Shown here piece by piece: positions 31,750-40,938 of a stretch of DNA of 64,000 bases (within the stretch, counting starts at the first letter, position 1; each line of letters starts with the position of its first letter). The position numbers and the translations under genes were made by a program. Below the pieces are notes generated by a model. That model was not told the DNA's origin. It made no database searches and was given only the letters and a program-made list of their open reading frames with translations. Origin of the DNA: Dehalococcoidales bacterium (GTDB lineage Bacteria > Chloroflexota > Dehalococcoidia > Dehalococcoidales > UBA2162); NCBI GenBank assembly GCA_016932435.1, contig JAFGCW010000045.1, positions 1 to 64,000 of the forward strand. Reading direction: 5' to 3'.

Positions 31750-33093
31750 TTAATATTTTCCGTACTTTTTTGCCGCGTCGATCATTGCTTTAATGTTCTC
31801 TGGTTTAGCGTAATCGATAGCGCTTCCCGGACCGAGTACGAATCCACCGTCTTTGCCAACCACTTCGATAAGTTTCTTACAGTAGGCATCCACGTCATCC
31901 GGAATACCTGCCTGGAGAATAGTAGGAGGTACGCCGCCCTGTATGCACATATGACCGCCGAGAACTTCCTTGGCTTTGAATATATCGGTATTCTCGCAAT
32001 GGAATATGACCTTACCTTTCGGCAATTCCAGCAGATATTCCAGACGGTCGTCCCAGATTCCTTCCCAGAAGGGGGCCGAAATATATCCGAGCGCCACATT
32101 CGTGAGGATAGCCTTCTTCAGCCCCGGCCAGTAAAACTTCTCGAATTGTTCAAGCGACATGAAACTGTCGGAGCCGCGGTGAAGCGGCATCCCGGCGCGT
32201 CTCCTGTATCCTCGTGAATCGACCTCTGCCGTCACCGATTGCTCTGTCTGCCACTCGAGAATCTTGTCACAGGCAGCTAGTAGCTTGTCAGGGCAGCGGT
32301 ACATATCGAGCATTGCCCCGCGCATTCCCCGCAAATTATCAGAGATGGTATCGAACGGTGCCTGGGCAACTCCGCCACCACCGAGTCCTCCACCGTATTG
32401 AGAAGGGTACCCGATCTCCTCCATCATCCTAGAAAACTCAATTCCTTCCTGTCTAATTCTTTCCTGTTCGGCGGCCGCCTTCGCTATCTTCTCAGCCAAC
32501 TCTTTAAATTCAGGCTGGTTGAACAAACCGACGATGGTCGCAAATCCCAGGTGACCTATCATGTTCCTGAAGGGAGGTACCTTTGAAAACGGCGCCAGTG
32601 AACCGTATATACGCGGGAGGTAGTACCTGAAGATGAAATCAGAGGGATCATTGAGAAACAGGTCGTATTCCTCCGCTTTCATATACTCGCCTTCTACGAA
32701 CTGGTACGGAATATCGGGCGGCAGAGTACCACCGGGCCATCGCTGATGCCTTGTGTCAAGCAGCTCCAGTATCAGACCTGAATTCACCAGTACCATACTT
32801 GCACCCTGGTCAGGCTCGAAATCTACTATCGTTTTCACGCTTGCTTTGCGGTAGGCGTCGTGATCATAGTACATAGAAGAAATCGGCAGTCCGACATACC
32901 TGGCGGAAAACACGCCTGTATGGATAGTGACCGGTACCCTGTCCGGAATACGCAGTTCGATAGCATCGTTTACCCTTTTCTCTCTCTCTTCAAGGAGTTG
33001 AGCGACACTCTTTCCATACTTCTCCTCTGTTTCCCGGGTCCGTTTTTTCAGGTCTTCCCAGAACGTTTCACTATGTATATCTAACTCTGTCAT
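31750..33093 (-). CDS. uroporphyrinogen decarboxylase-like (methyltransferase superfamily) protein, paralogue 2
   Basis: A 447-residue URO-D superfamily protein related over its full length to the gene at 25996 (shared EKRVNDAIELRIPDRVPV, EEYDLFLNDPSDFI, AKPENIKAMIDAAKKYGKY). It keeps HCENTD where MtaA-type enzymes have their HxC zinc motif but lacks the downstream cysteine (GPGSAID). A methyl-transfer or demethylation role linked to corrinoids is inferred. GGAGGT precedes the start. The flavoprotein-like reductase gene lies 39 bp upstream on the same strand. Confidence 0.82.
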   Translation of the reverse strand: MTELDIHSETFWEDLKKRTRETEEKYGKSVAQLLEEREKRVNDAIELRIPDRVPVTIHTGVFSARYVGLPISSMYYDHDAYRKASVKTIVDFEPDQGASMVLVNSGLILELLDTRHQRWPGGTLPPDIPYQFVEGEYMKAEEYDLFLNDPSDFIFRYYLPRIYGSLAPFSKVPPFRNMIGHLGFATIVGLFNQPEFKELAEKIAKAAAEQERIRQEGIEFSRMMEEIGYPSQYGGGLGGGGVAQAPFDTISDNLRGMRGAMLDMYRCPDKLLAACDKILEWQTEQSVTAEVDSRGYRRRAGMPLHRGSDSFMSLEQFEKFYWPGLKKAILTNVALGYISAPFWEGIWDDRLEYLLELPKGKVIFHCENTDIFKAKEVLGGHMCIQGGVPPTILQAGIPDDVDAYCKKLIEVVGKDGGFVLGPGSAIDYAKPENIKAMIDAAKKYGKY

Positions 33094-33132
33094 CGGTACC
33101 TCCGTGTGGTTATTTTTGATGATTAACTATAC

Positions 33133-33933
33133 TTATTCCGGTATATGTTTTTCAAATGATGAATCATAAATCCTGCTGATTTCATTCATCGAATCAAGCG
33201 ACTGTCCTGCAGAAGAAAGCACATCAGCACTTGCCCAACTCCCTGTTACAAGTTCCTTCTTCTCGACCGGTAGTCCTTCATAGGTGACCGCGGCAAGAAG
33301 CCTTCGTTCTTCGGCATTGGACATAGACAGGTAAGGAAGATTGTCATACCAGTAATCACGCTCATCTCTGGACTCGAATGGTTTCTTTTCCATCTCAGCC
33401 AATTCGCGACCTGATGATTCCGCTTTTTTCAACGCTTCCTCCATGTCGAAACGAGTCACCGGTAAAGGAGTAATACCTCTCATCCACATTATCCGGAAAA
33501 AGTGATACAGCGGTCTGAGACCTGATATCAGTCCGTTGCCGGTTCCGCCGGCAATCGCTATGCCGAACGCCGGTATACTCTTGAACGACTGTGATCTTGC
33601 ATATAGTCTGAACAGCTTCAGCATCAATAATCTTACCATCGCCGTAGTATCACCCCAGTAAACCGGTGTCCCCCATATCACACCATCACAGTCAAGTAGC
33701 TTCTCACTGATGGTCTCCAGGTTGGTATCTTCATAAGTACATCTCAGATTATCCGCGCAGACCCACGGCAGACAGTCTTTACAGGCTTCGACAACGCATT
33801 CGGACATCTGGACCAGTTCTGTCGTCGCGCCGATATCTGCCGCCCCTTTTAAAGCGATGGAAACCAATTGGTTGGTCAATCCATCCGGTCTCGGGCTTCC
33901 TACAAGTCCAATAATCCTTTTTGTTTTACTCAT
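33133..33933 (-). CDS. NAD(P)H-dependent flavodoxin-fold reductase, iron-sulfur flavoprotein-like
   Basis: A 266-residue protein with a flavodoxin-like FMN-binding fold: IIGLVGSPRPDGLTNQLV at the N-terminus, then a cysteine cluster CVVEACKDC...C....C that resembles the Fe-S motif of iron-sulfur flavoproteins, and GVIWGTPVYWGDTTAM for the flavin. A long C-terminal region beyond residue 150 is unassigned. The second of two consecutive ATGs is chosen for its spacing to AGGAGGT. It lies between MATE and UroD-like paralogue 2 on the same strand, so electron supply to corrinoid chemistry is possible. Confidence 0.85.
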   Translation of the reverse strand: MSKTKRIIGLVGSPRPDGLTNQLVSIALKGAADIGATTELVQMSECVVEACKDCLPWVCADNLRCTYEDTNLETISEKLLDCDGVIWGTPVYWGDTTAMVRLLMLKLFRLYARSQSFKSIPAFGIAIAGGTGNGLISGLRPLYHFFRIMWMRGITPLPVTRFDMEEALKKAESSGRELAEMEKKPFESRDERDYWYDNLPYLSMSNAEERRLLAAVTYEGLPVEKKELVTGSWASADVLSSAGQSLDSMNEISRIYDSSFEKHIPE

Positions 33934-33960
33934 CATCTACCTCCTCTTTAAGATTATGGG

Positions 33961-35319
33961 CTAGACTTTTTTTCTTTTCCATCTTCCGACCCTGAAATAT
34001 ATCGCATACGCAATCGCCCCGGCAACCCACCCGGCCACTACTGCCCATCGAACCCCATTCGCTTCAAGATTAGTATATCTCGGAAGAGCAAATGCCAGTG
34101 GTACCTGTACCAGCCAGAAATTTAGAAGCGTAATAAGCATCGGAGGCAATGTATCTCCGGAACCGTTGATGGCATTCTGCAGAACGAAATACAGTCCCAT
34201 GAACAAATATCCTGCCGCTGCGATTCTCAGGAATGTTCCGGCAATAACCATTACCTCGGGATCAGAGTTAAAAACGCTGATAATATTCTCAGCCCAGAGT
34301 AAGATTATCAGTGCGATCAACATAGCGTATCCCTGAGCTATACCAACGGCAAACCAGCCGCTCTTTTCAGCCCTGTCAGGCTTACCGGCTCCCAGGTTCT
34401 GACCTACCATCACGCCTGAACCGTTTCCAAGCCCCATGCAGGGCATTCTCAGCACCGCTTCTATTCTCTGTATCAACGAATGCCCGGCTACCGCGATCGT
34501 ACCGAACGGTGACATGAACAACATAAGTACCATATCACCGAAGGCTCTTTCGGCAGCCATTATTGCGCCCGGAATCCCGATTTTCACTATACGCCAGATT
34601 ATACCGAAATCGAGACTGAAATTCCTTAATGAAAGAGATAGCCTTGATCCACCCCTGAAAAGTATCCAGTAAGATATAATCGCTCCCAGTCCCTGGGAGA
34701 CGACATTTGCCGTCGCAGCACCGGATACTCCCATTTCGGGAAAGATCCATATCCCGAAAATAAGAAAAGGTGAAATTACAGCGTGAAATACCCGGAACAA
34801 CATCGTTATCCTCATCGGTATAACGGTATCTCCGGAGGCCTGCATAATCCCCTCGGCAAGCATCCTGAACGACATCGCTATGGAGCCGATGAACATTATC
34901 CTCATATATGCCGCCCCTTCGGAGACGACATCAGCTTCGACACCGAACAGTTTCATTATCGGTTCGGCGAAAAATATACCCAGCGTGGCGATTATCACGA
35001 CGTACGTGCCGCTGATTACAAACGCCTGCTGGGCTACGTGATTAGCTCCTGTTTTGTCCCCCGCGCCGATAAACCTTGCCACTATTGCCCTGGTACCCAT
35101 AGCAAGACCCATCCTGGCTGAGGTGATAGCCATTACTGTCATACTGGCTATTCCAACCCCGGCGATCGACGCTGCTCCCAGCTTGCCTACCCAGACCATA
35201 TCGATTACAGGCCCGAGTATATTAAAGGAACTGCTGACAATTATCGGCCAGGACAATGAAACCAGATTGCTGAAGATGTTTCCCTGTGTCCAATCTCTCT
35301 CAGGTATGCTTTTGCTCAA
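33961..35319 (-). CDS. MATE family efflux transporter
   Basis: A 452-residue membrane protein with about twelve helices in two similar halves. It begins DWTQGNIFSNLVSLSWPIIVSSSFNILGPVIDMVWVGKLG, the typical MATE helix 1-2 region. The C-terminus is basic (RVGRWKRKKV). It would export cationic drugs or metabolites using a sodium or proton gradient. It is first of a minus-strand group with the flavoprotein reductase and UroD-like paralogue 2. Confidence 0.93.
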   Translation of the reverse strand: MSKSIPERDWTQGNIFSNLVSLSWPIIVSSSFNILGPVIDMVWVGKLGAASIAGVGIASMTVMAITSARMGLAMGTRAIVARFIGAGDKTGANHVAQQAFVISGTYVVIIATLGIFFAEPIMKLFGVEADVVSEGAAYMRIMFIGSIAMSFRMLAEGIMQASGDTVIPMRITMLFRVFHAVISPFLIFGIWIFPEMGVSGAATANVVSQGLGAIISYWILFRGGSRLSLSLRNFSLDFGIIWRIVKIGIPGAIMAAERAFGDMVLMLFMSPFGTIAVAGHSLIQRIEAVLRMPCMGLGNGSGVMVGQNLGAGKPDRAEKSGWFAVGIAQGYAMLIALIILLWAENIISVFNSDPEVMVIAGTFLRIAAAGYLFMGLYFVLQNAINGSGDTLPPMLITLLNFWLVQVPLAFALPRYTNLEANGVRWAVVAGWVAGAIAYAIYFRVGRWKRKKV

Positions 35320-35543
35320 TCTACAACCATTACTTTCTGCGAAGGTTTATAATAGCCGAAACGGCTGATGTAAAAAATGAAAAGTTATTGTAACTATTAT
35401 CAGGAATACCGGTGGGCCAGCTATTGTGTATGAAAAATTAGTATAGCACCGCCGATACGGTACTTCAATCAGACCCGGATTACTAATTAACGACTTACTT
35501 GATATATAATGTATATGTGCGATAGCTTTTAGAACGATTAATT

Positions 35544-36452
35544 ATGAGTATTCATGACTTCTTAACCGATTTTAACCAGGATATCCCGGACACTCCGGGG
35601 AGAGTAATTCATGCCATTAGTGTGCATATCGGCTGGCTTAACTGGGGCAGTGTCGGAGATGAGTCTCTCGAAAAACTAATTGAACACTATGACGCAGAAA
35701 AGATTGCTGAATTTATCAGACCCGGCGACTTTTATGATTTTGTTACTTACCGTGAACGAAGCCTTACCTATATCGATAACAAAGGTACCAGACGAACCGA
35801 ATATCCGAACTCAAGGGTATACTACGTAAGAAGATATGATGCGGAACATGACCTGCTGCTTCTCAGCCTGCTGGAACCAAATCACTTCTCTGAAATTTTC
35901 GTTGACAGAGTCGTAACCTTGTTAAAAAAATTGAATATCTCAAGATACGTTGTCGCAGGAGCAATGGGGAGCCCCGTTCCTCATACCAGACCGATACGTA
36001 TTACGGGAAGAAGCAGTGACGCCGATATCTCAGCTAAACTGGAAACGCTGGGCGTCCGACAGACACTCGGAAGGCAATATCAGGGACCGACAAGTATTTT
36101 TAATACCATCTCACAGAAACTTACCGATGAAGGAATTACATCCGTGAACCTGATGGCACATATGCCGTCTCACATTTCCCTTCAGGAACCGGATTTTACA
36201 GGAGTTCACAGTATCCTTAGTGTACTCTCTAAACTGGAGGGAATCGATATCGCCCTGGAAAAGACCCGAACCGCCGGAAATAAGCAATATGAAAGAGTCA
36301 GCAAGGAAGTACGGCAATCACCAAGTCTTACAGAGTTGTCCACGCAACTCGAAGAAATATACGACCAGGAAGATGGTCCTCCCGAAGAGGATTCCGTAGA
36401 ATTACCTCCCAGCATCCAGCAGGCCATAGACGAAGCGTTCGGCAAGGAATAA
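35544..36452 (+). CDS. PAC2 family protein
   Basis: A 302-residue protein with the PAC2 (proteasome assembly chaperone-like) fold: AISVHIGWLNWGSVGDESLEKLIEHY near the N-terminus and YQGPTSIFNTISQKLTDEGITSVNLMAHMPSHI in the second half. The acidic tail has PPEEDSVELPPSIQQAIDEAFG. Bacterial members are common in actinobacteria and Chloroflexota, and their role is unknown. The gene is alone, divergent from MATE, with a TATAAT at 35505-35510 about 35 bp before the ATG but no good -35. Confidence 0.85.
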   Translation: MSIHDFLTDFNQDIPDTPGRVIHAISVHIGWLNWGSVGDESLEKLIEHYDAEKIAEFIRPGDFYDFVTYRERSLTYIDNKGTRRTEYPNSRVYYVRRYDAEHDLLLLSLLEPNHFSEIFVDRVVTLLKKLNISRYVVAGAMGSPVPHTRPIRITGRSSDADISAKLETLGVRQTLGRQYQGPTSIFNTISQKLTDEGITSVNLMAHMPSHISLQEPDFTGVHSILSVLSKLEGIDIALEKTRTAGNKQYERVSKEVRQSPSLTELSTQLEEIYDQEDGPPEEDSVELPPSIQQAIDEAFGKE

Positions 36453-36529
36453 ACTACTATCCCCGCCTTCTCTCATCACCAGGCTCAACAATACAATCAA
36501 TTACTCAGAGTATTTACGCAATAATACCC

Positions 36530-36558
36530 TTGACATCTTCACGCTAATACAATATACT
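36530..36558 (+). promoter_or_regulatory. near-consensus sigma-70 promoter
   Basis: TTGACA at 36530-36535 and TATACT at 36553-36558 are separated by exactly 17 bp. The predicted start of transcription is near 36565, which gives the peptide-binding lipoprotein gene a leader of about 400 nt. It is one of the best promoters in the window. Confidence 0.8.
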
Positions 36559-36648
36559 TGAGCACCAAATAGATATGTAAAATCCGATATTTGTATACCT
36601 TTACCATCTTCCACCTTCTAGAGTTGCAGAGGTGAATGAGATGAGATT

Positions 36649-36692
36649 AAAGGCACCGCAATCAGCAGACGTTCTGATTTACGGTGCCTTTT
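36649..36692 (+). ncRNA. leader hairpin 1
   Basis: AAAGGCACCG pairs with CGGTGCCTTT; inside, AATCAG pairs with CTGATT, forming a stem of about 16 bp with two small internal loops. The T run after it is short (TTTT then CTAG), so it may be a weak terminator or a structural element of the leader. Confidence 0.65.
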
Positions 36693-36746
36693 CTAGTTCC
36701 ACAGTGAATTACCGGACATTGCATAAAGGGATATGGAGAATGGGAA

Positions 36747-36871
36747 GGCTGGCCCTGCTGGGGGAAACCAGGGTGCTGAGTGTTGACAGCGCATTTCAGC
36801 TTAAATACCACCCATACCCCTCCCGTGTCCGGAGCCCTGGGGGAAATCGGGCTTTAGCAGCAGGGTCAGCC
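36747..36871 (+). ncRNA. structured RNA domain in the leader, unassigned class
   Basis: The arms 36747-36760 (GGCTGGCCCTGCTG) and 36858-36871 (CAGCAGGGTCAGCC) form a 14-bp helix with one G-U pair. The 97-nt interior contains nested GGGT/ACCC and GCTGA/TCAGC (36771-36779 with 36796-36813), AGCCC/GGGCT (36833-36837 with 36849-36853), and a possible GGGG-CCCC contact (36761-36764 with 36817-36820). An SD-like AAGGAGGTG follows at 36875. I compared it by memory with cobalamin, SAM, FMN, TPP, glycine, lysine, T-box, 6S, SRP and RNase P patterns and could not place it. It may be a riboswitch-like leader or an independent small RNA. Confidence 0.55.
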
Positions 36872-36937
36872 GATAAGGAGGTGCATCATTGATATAATAC
36901 CCCATCACACACTGGGATTATTAAAGGACAACGAATT

Positions 36938-36955
36938 ATGACTAGTAAACGTTAG
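36938..36955 (+). CDS. possible five-codon leader peptide (MTSKR)
   Basis: AAAGGA at 36923-36928 is followed 9 bp later by ATG ACT AGT AAA CGT TAG. The stop lies 12 bp before the ATG of the lipoprotein gene. It may be a short upstream frame affecting translation, or chance. Confidence 0.3.
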   Translation: MTSKR

Positions 36956-36967
36956 TGCGGAGGTGCT

Positions 36968-38824
36968 ATGAAAATCGATTTTAAAAAACTTCTCTGGGTA
37001 TTAGTGAGCTGTCTTATGGCACTTTCACTGATTATTGCTTCCTGCGATACTCAGGAGACAGCTAAAGTAGAAGAAAAGGAAGACGAAGGCCCCTCAGAGG
37101 TAATCATCACAGAGACTGAAGAGGGTTACGAAGTCAAGACCACCGTCCAGGAAGGCTACCGTGACCCCGATGAACCGAAATATGGCGGAACGATGACATT
37201 CGCCTTTTTCGAACCGCAGGGGTGGGATCCTTACTACACATTCATGGTCAGTTGCAGTACCATTTACCTGGTCAATGAAGAAATGTTGATGGGAGACTGG
37301 ACACAGACTCCCGCCGGAGATGGGCGTGCGGGTATCGGCGGTTTCCTCGGTTACGCCAGCCGTTTGACCGGCGGACTTGCCGAAAGCTGGAGCATGCCGG
37401 ATAATGAAACACTTCTCTATACGATCCGCCAGGGCGTCCACTGGCAGGATAAAGACCCCGTCAACGGTAGAGAATACGATGCCTACGATGGCGCCTGGGC
37501 TATCAATCGCCTGACATCAGCTCCAACCGGAGCACATCGCATGATAAGTCCTCCGGAAGAATATATTCTTGGAGCTACAGCACTGGATAAATGGACCGTT
37601 GAAGTCAAGGTTCCTCCTGAAGCCCTTGGTGTACAGGCTATCTATATCGGATCATGGCTGCACCAATACCCCCAAGATGTAGTTGATGCCTACGGCGACA
37701 TGAAAGACTGGAGAAACGTCGTTGGAACCGGCCCCTATATCCTGAAAGACTATGTTACCGGCAGTGTACTTACCTTCGAGCGGAACCCGAATTACTGGCA
37801 GCACGACCCGATACACCCCGAGAACCAGCTTCCCTACCTGGACAAGTGTAAATGGATGATCATCGGAGACGCTTCAACACAGCTGGCGGGATTCCGTACC
37901 GGCCAGATTGATATATCATACGGCTTAGCGATAAACACGGAAGATTCGCTGATGCTTCTCGATAATCATCCTGAACTCCACTATGTAACACTCCCGGGAA
38001 TGGATTCCCATCTGTATTTCAGAGTGGATAAGCCGGAATTACCCTGGAAAGATACCATCGTCAGGCAGGCTATGACACTTACCATCAACAAACAGGAACT
38101 CATTGACGATTACTATCTTGGACATGCTGACCTGCTCGGAGCGGTATATCCTCCGGATAAAGCCTGGGAACCTTTCTATACTCCTCTCGAAGAACAGCCG
38201 ACGGAGCCAACTACTCCCGATTCACGATGCAGTGTACAGGAACTGTTTACCTTCGATGATACTACTATCCCCAAGGCAAAAGCCCTGCTTGCCGAAGCTG
38301 GCTATCCTGACGGATTCAAGTGCCAGATAATCTCCTCTAGCCCCGCCCAAACAGATTTCCTTTCCATCGTCAAGGAATATTTTGCCGTGGTGAACGTCGA
38401 ACTGGAGATACAGCAGCTTGAAGGCAGTATCGTCGGCGGTATGAGGCGTGCCAGATCTTATGAAGAAGGTATCTACACCGCTTCTCCTACCTCTGCCTTC
38501 CCCTATGACATGCACAGCACCCGTAGCGAAAGCTTCGACTGCTTCTCCTACTACGAACATCCCAAGACCAGGGCAGCCTACGAGGAACAGCGGAAATATG
38601 TGATGAGAGACGATGCAAAATATGCTGCCGTGCACAAAACGATAACTCCTTTCATTCTCGAGCAGTGTGTCGGTATATGGTGCCCGACACCGAGAAGCTA
38701 CCTGATGTGGTGGCCCTGGGTACAGAACTACCACGGAGAAAGATCTCTCGGCTGTGATGATGAACTCCAGATATACTGGTACATGTGGATGGATGAAGAA
38801 ATGAAGCAAGGTATGGGATACTAA
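36968..38824 (+). CDS. ABC transporter substrate-binding lipoprotein, family 5 (peptide/nickel type)
   Basis: A 618-residue extracytoplasmic solute-binding protein. The N-terminal signal peptide ends in lipobox IIASC with the lipidated C26, followed by an acidic linker (residues 30-65). The family 5 domain starts near YGGTMTFAFFEPQGWDPYY and contains LAESWSMPDNETLLYTIRQGVHWQD and VGTGPYILKDYVTGSVLTFERNPNYW. GGAGGT precedes the ATG. No permease or ATPase genes follow; a terminator does, so it is an orphan receptor. Expression is likely controlled by the long structured leader. The ligand may be a peptide, or a non-peptide as in many environmental members. Confidence 0.92.
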   Translation: MKIDFKKLLWVLVSCLMALSLIIASCDTQETAKVEEKEDEGPSEVIITETEEGYEVKTTVQEGYRDPDEPKYGGTMTFAFFEPQGWDPYYTFMVSCSTIYLVNEEMLMGDWTQTPAGDGRAGIGGFLGYASRLTGGLAESWSMPDNETLLYTIRQGVHWQDKDPVNGREYDAYDGAWAINRLTSAPTGAHRMISPPEEYILGATALDKWTVEVKVPPEALGVQAIYIGSWLHQYPQDVVDAYGDMKDWRNVVGTGPYILKDYVTGSVLTFERNPNYWQHDPIHPENQLPYLDKCKWMIIGDASTQLAGFRTGQIDISYGLAINTEDSLMLLDNHPELHYVTLPGMDSHLYFRVDKPELPWKDTIVRQAMTLTINKQELIDDYYLGHADLLGAVYPPDKAWEPFYTPLEEQPTEPTTPDSRCSVQELFTFDDTTIPKAKALLAEAGYPDGFKCQIISSSPAQTDFLSIVKEYFAVVNVELEIQQLEGSIVGGMRRARSYEEGIYTASPTSAFPYDMHSTRSESFDCFSYYEHPKTRAAYEEQRKYVMRDDAKYAAVHKTITPFILEQCVGIWCPTPRSYLMWWPWVQNYHGERSLGCDDELQIYWYMWMDEEMKQGMGY

Positions 38825-38873
38825 TAATCCATCCGTACTGCATCATAGTTATTGACTTATAATTAAAAGACGG

Positions 38874-38907
38874 AAGGAGGTAGAGACCAATCTCTACCTC
38901 CTTTCTT
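38874..38907 (+). terminator. rho-independent terminator
   Basis: AAGGAGGTAGAGA-ccaa-TCTCTACCTCCTTTCTT is a perfect 13-bp stem followed by a T-rich tract. It lies 50 bp after the lipoprotein gene and ends its transcript. Confidence 0.9.
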
Positions 38908-38988
38908 AATGATTTACTTGCCTTTGGGTTAATAAAAGTAGTATTAGTAAGGTTAACGATATAATATCACTCTACCCGAAGTGAAAAA

Positions 38989-40920
38989 TTGAAAACTAAA
39001 CTAGAAAAAATATCGGTGCTGTCCAGGATAAGTGATACACTTCTGCCTGCTCTTTCCGTCCTCTTCGGCCTCCAGTTACTCAGAGTAATGATCCCTCAGA
39101 TTACCTGGGTACTTGGGGATCGCATCGGACTCAGTGCTGTGATACTCGGTCCGATAGCACTGGCTATTTTCTCGTTTCCTTTTTTCTCCGGTTTCCTGAA
39201 ACGCCTAGCAGGTAGTTACCGGCTCGTGGTTTTTAGCGTCGCCGGACTGGGAGTGGCAAGGCTTCTTATCCAGGTACAATGGTCCGAACCTCTGGTAAAC
39301 CTGATAATATCCATAATCGGAACAATATTATTCAGTATATTTCTGGCTGTCTATGTAGACAAAACCAGGTCCAGAGGAAGTAAGTTCATCGGCAACCTGG
39401 TAATGGGCTTATTGACGGGATTTATCCTGGATACGGCACTACACGGTATTTTCGAAACCTACGACCTGATGTGGCAATCCGATTTTGCTGCCCTGATTAT
39501 AACTGTAATTCTGGTCCTCTTACACTGGGTAACCATCATTGCTTTCTCACAGAATATGACACCTGAAATTGAAGCCGGCGGAATTACCTGGCCGTGGCTG
39601 GCTTTCGGCCCTTTCCTCTTTCTCCAGATGGTAGTATTTCAGAATATCTCACGCTATACGATTACTACCGGATGGTTACCGCCTTATGTATTCGGCTGGG
39701 TATCGATTACCCAGATAGCCGGTCTTGTTATTTCTATGCTGTTACTCAGGAAGAATCTCATCAAGCTGCCTGTCGTTATAGTCGGAGGAATAATTCTGAT
39801 AGTATGCACGGTATTCCCTTTCCCTGGTCAATCCTGGCTGGCAGCAATGCTGTTATTCCTGGAGCAATTATTTATAGCGATCCTCCTTGTCACAATACTG
39901 ACCGGAATGACAGGTAGAAATGATGTGCGGTCCGGCAGTCTCACCGCAGCAAATGGAACGGGATTTCTGCTGTTCGGTATACTGACCCTGGCATACTATT
40001 CCGTCTACCAGATTAACCTCCCTTATACTAATACTGTCCTCGAAGTGCTGGCAGCAGCACTGATAGCTCTCTGCGCTCTTGTAGCGTGTCTTAAGACAGG
40101 CAACCATATCACCGTGATAAAAACCTCATGGATAACACCTATATGTGTCCTGGTGCTTCTGGTCATGCCTTTGATCCGGATTGTGACTTACCAGGAGCCG
40201 GTTGAAACACAAGGAAACGGCTTCCCCGTAAAAGTGATGACCTATAACCTTCACAACGGATTCAATACCGAAGGAGATCTGGATATGGAAGCCCTGGCTC
40301 TTGTCATAGAAGAGAATGATCCCGACGTCATCGCTCTGCAGGAGATCTCCAGGGGATGGCTGATTAGCGGAAGGTTGGATATGCTGGAATGGCTTTCTCA
40401 ACGACTCGACATGCCTTATGTATCAGGCCCGACCGAAGGGCAACTATGGGGAAGTGCTATTCTCAGCCGCTTTCCGGTAGTGGAATCTACCAACTATGAG
40501 TTACCTCCGCGAGATCTCTTCCTTCGCAGGGGTTACCTGGTAACGGTAGTTAATATTGGTAACGAGGAGCACCTGACCGTCATCGCTACTCATTTACATC
40601 ATATTTCCGAAGACTCGGAGATCCGGCAGCAGCAGGTACCGGTTATCCTGGAAACCTGGGATAACGCCGACATGACGATAATAACCGGTGACATGAATGC
40701 AGAACCGGATTCTCCCGAGATCCAGATGTTTCGTGACGCCGGCTTTTTCGACGTAATGTCCGGCAGCGTTCCTCCCGAAGGATACACCTACCATTCCGCT
40801 GACTTATACCAGCGTATTGACTATATCTGGATAACTCCCGACCTGAAATCGGAGAATGCGGAAGTATTTCAAAGCACTGCGTCCGACCACCTTCCCGTGA
40901 TAGTCGATATAGATAGGTAA
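38989..40920 (+). CDS. membrane protein with C-terminal endonuclease/exonuclease/phosphatase domain
   Basis: A 643-residue protein. Residues about 15-405 form some ten to twelve transmembrane helices with no recognised family. Residues about 410-643 are an EEP-fold domain: VMTYNLHNGFNTEGDLDMEALA, DPDVIALQEISRGW (catalytic glutamate), IITGDMNAEPDSPE (D and N) and the terminal SDHLPVIVDID. Similar fusions, such as in GPI/lipid phosphodiesterase relatives, place the hydrolase outside the membrane, so a phosphodiester in lipid or glycan could be the substrate. TTG start with a weak ribosome binding site. It stands alone. Confidence 0.85.
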   Translation: MKTKLEKISVLSRISDTLLPALSVLFGLQLLRVMIPQITWVLGDRIGLSAVILGPIALAIFSFPFFSGFLKRLAGSYRLVVFSVAGLGVARLLIQVQWSEPLVNLIISIIGTILFSIFLAVYVDKTRSRGSKFIGNLVMGLLTGFILDTALHGIFETYDLMWQSDFAALIITVILVLLHWVTIIAFSQNMTPEIEAGGITWPWLAFGPFLFLQMVVFQNISRYTITTGWLPPYVFGWVSITQIAGLVISMLLLRKNLIKLPVVIVGGIILIVCTVFPFPGQSWLAAMLLFLEQLFIAILLVTILTGMTGRNDVRSGSLTAANGTGFLLFGILTLAYYSVYQINLPYTNTVLEVLAAALIALCALVACLKTGNHITVIKTSWITPICVLVLLVMPLIRIVTYQEPVETQGNGFPVKVMTYNLHNGFNTEGDLDMEALALVIEENDPDVIALQEISRGWLISGRLDMLEWLSQRLDMPYVSGPTEGQLWGSAILSRFPVVESTNYELPPRDLFLRRGYLVTVVNIGNEEHLTVIATHLHHISEDSEIRQQQVPVILETWDNADMTIITGDMNAEPDSPEIQMFRDAGFFDVMSGSVPPEGYTYHSADLYQRIDYIWITPDLKSENAEVFQSTASDHLPVIVDIDR

Positions 40921-40938
40921 TCTAATCTACCACCCTTG

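Noticed and set aside
36747..36871. Cobalamin riboswitch
   Set aside because: The region has a local GGGAAGG and GGTGCC, but the B12-box signature (AGCCAGGAGACC type) and the expected order of conserved blocks are absent.
36747..36871. SRP RNA or RNase P RNA
   Set aside because: Some short pieces (GTCCGGA, AGCAGC) recall SRP RNA, but the conserved GGAAG tetraloop context and domain order are missing; the RNase P GAGGAAAGTCC block is absent.
36632..36892. 86-residue frame in the leader
   Set aside because: It runs through strongly paired palindromic RNA arms, has no domain similarity, and lies in the untranslated leader of the lipoprotein gene.
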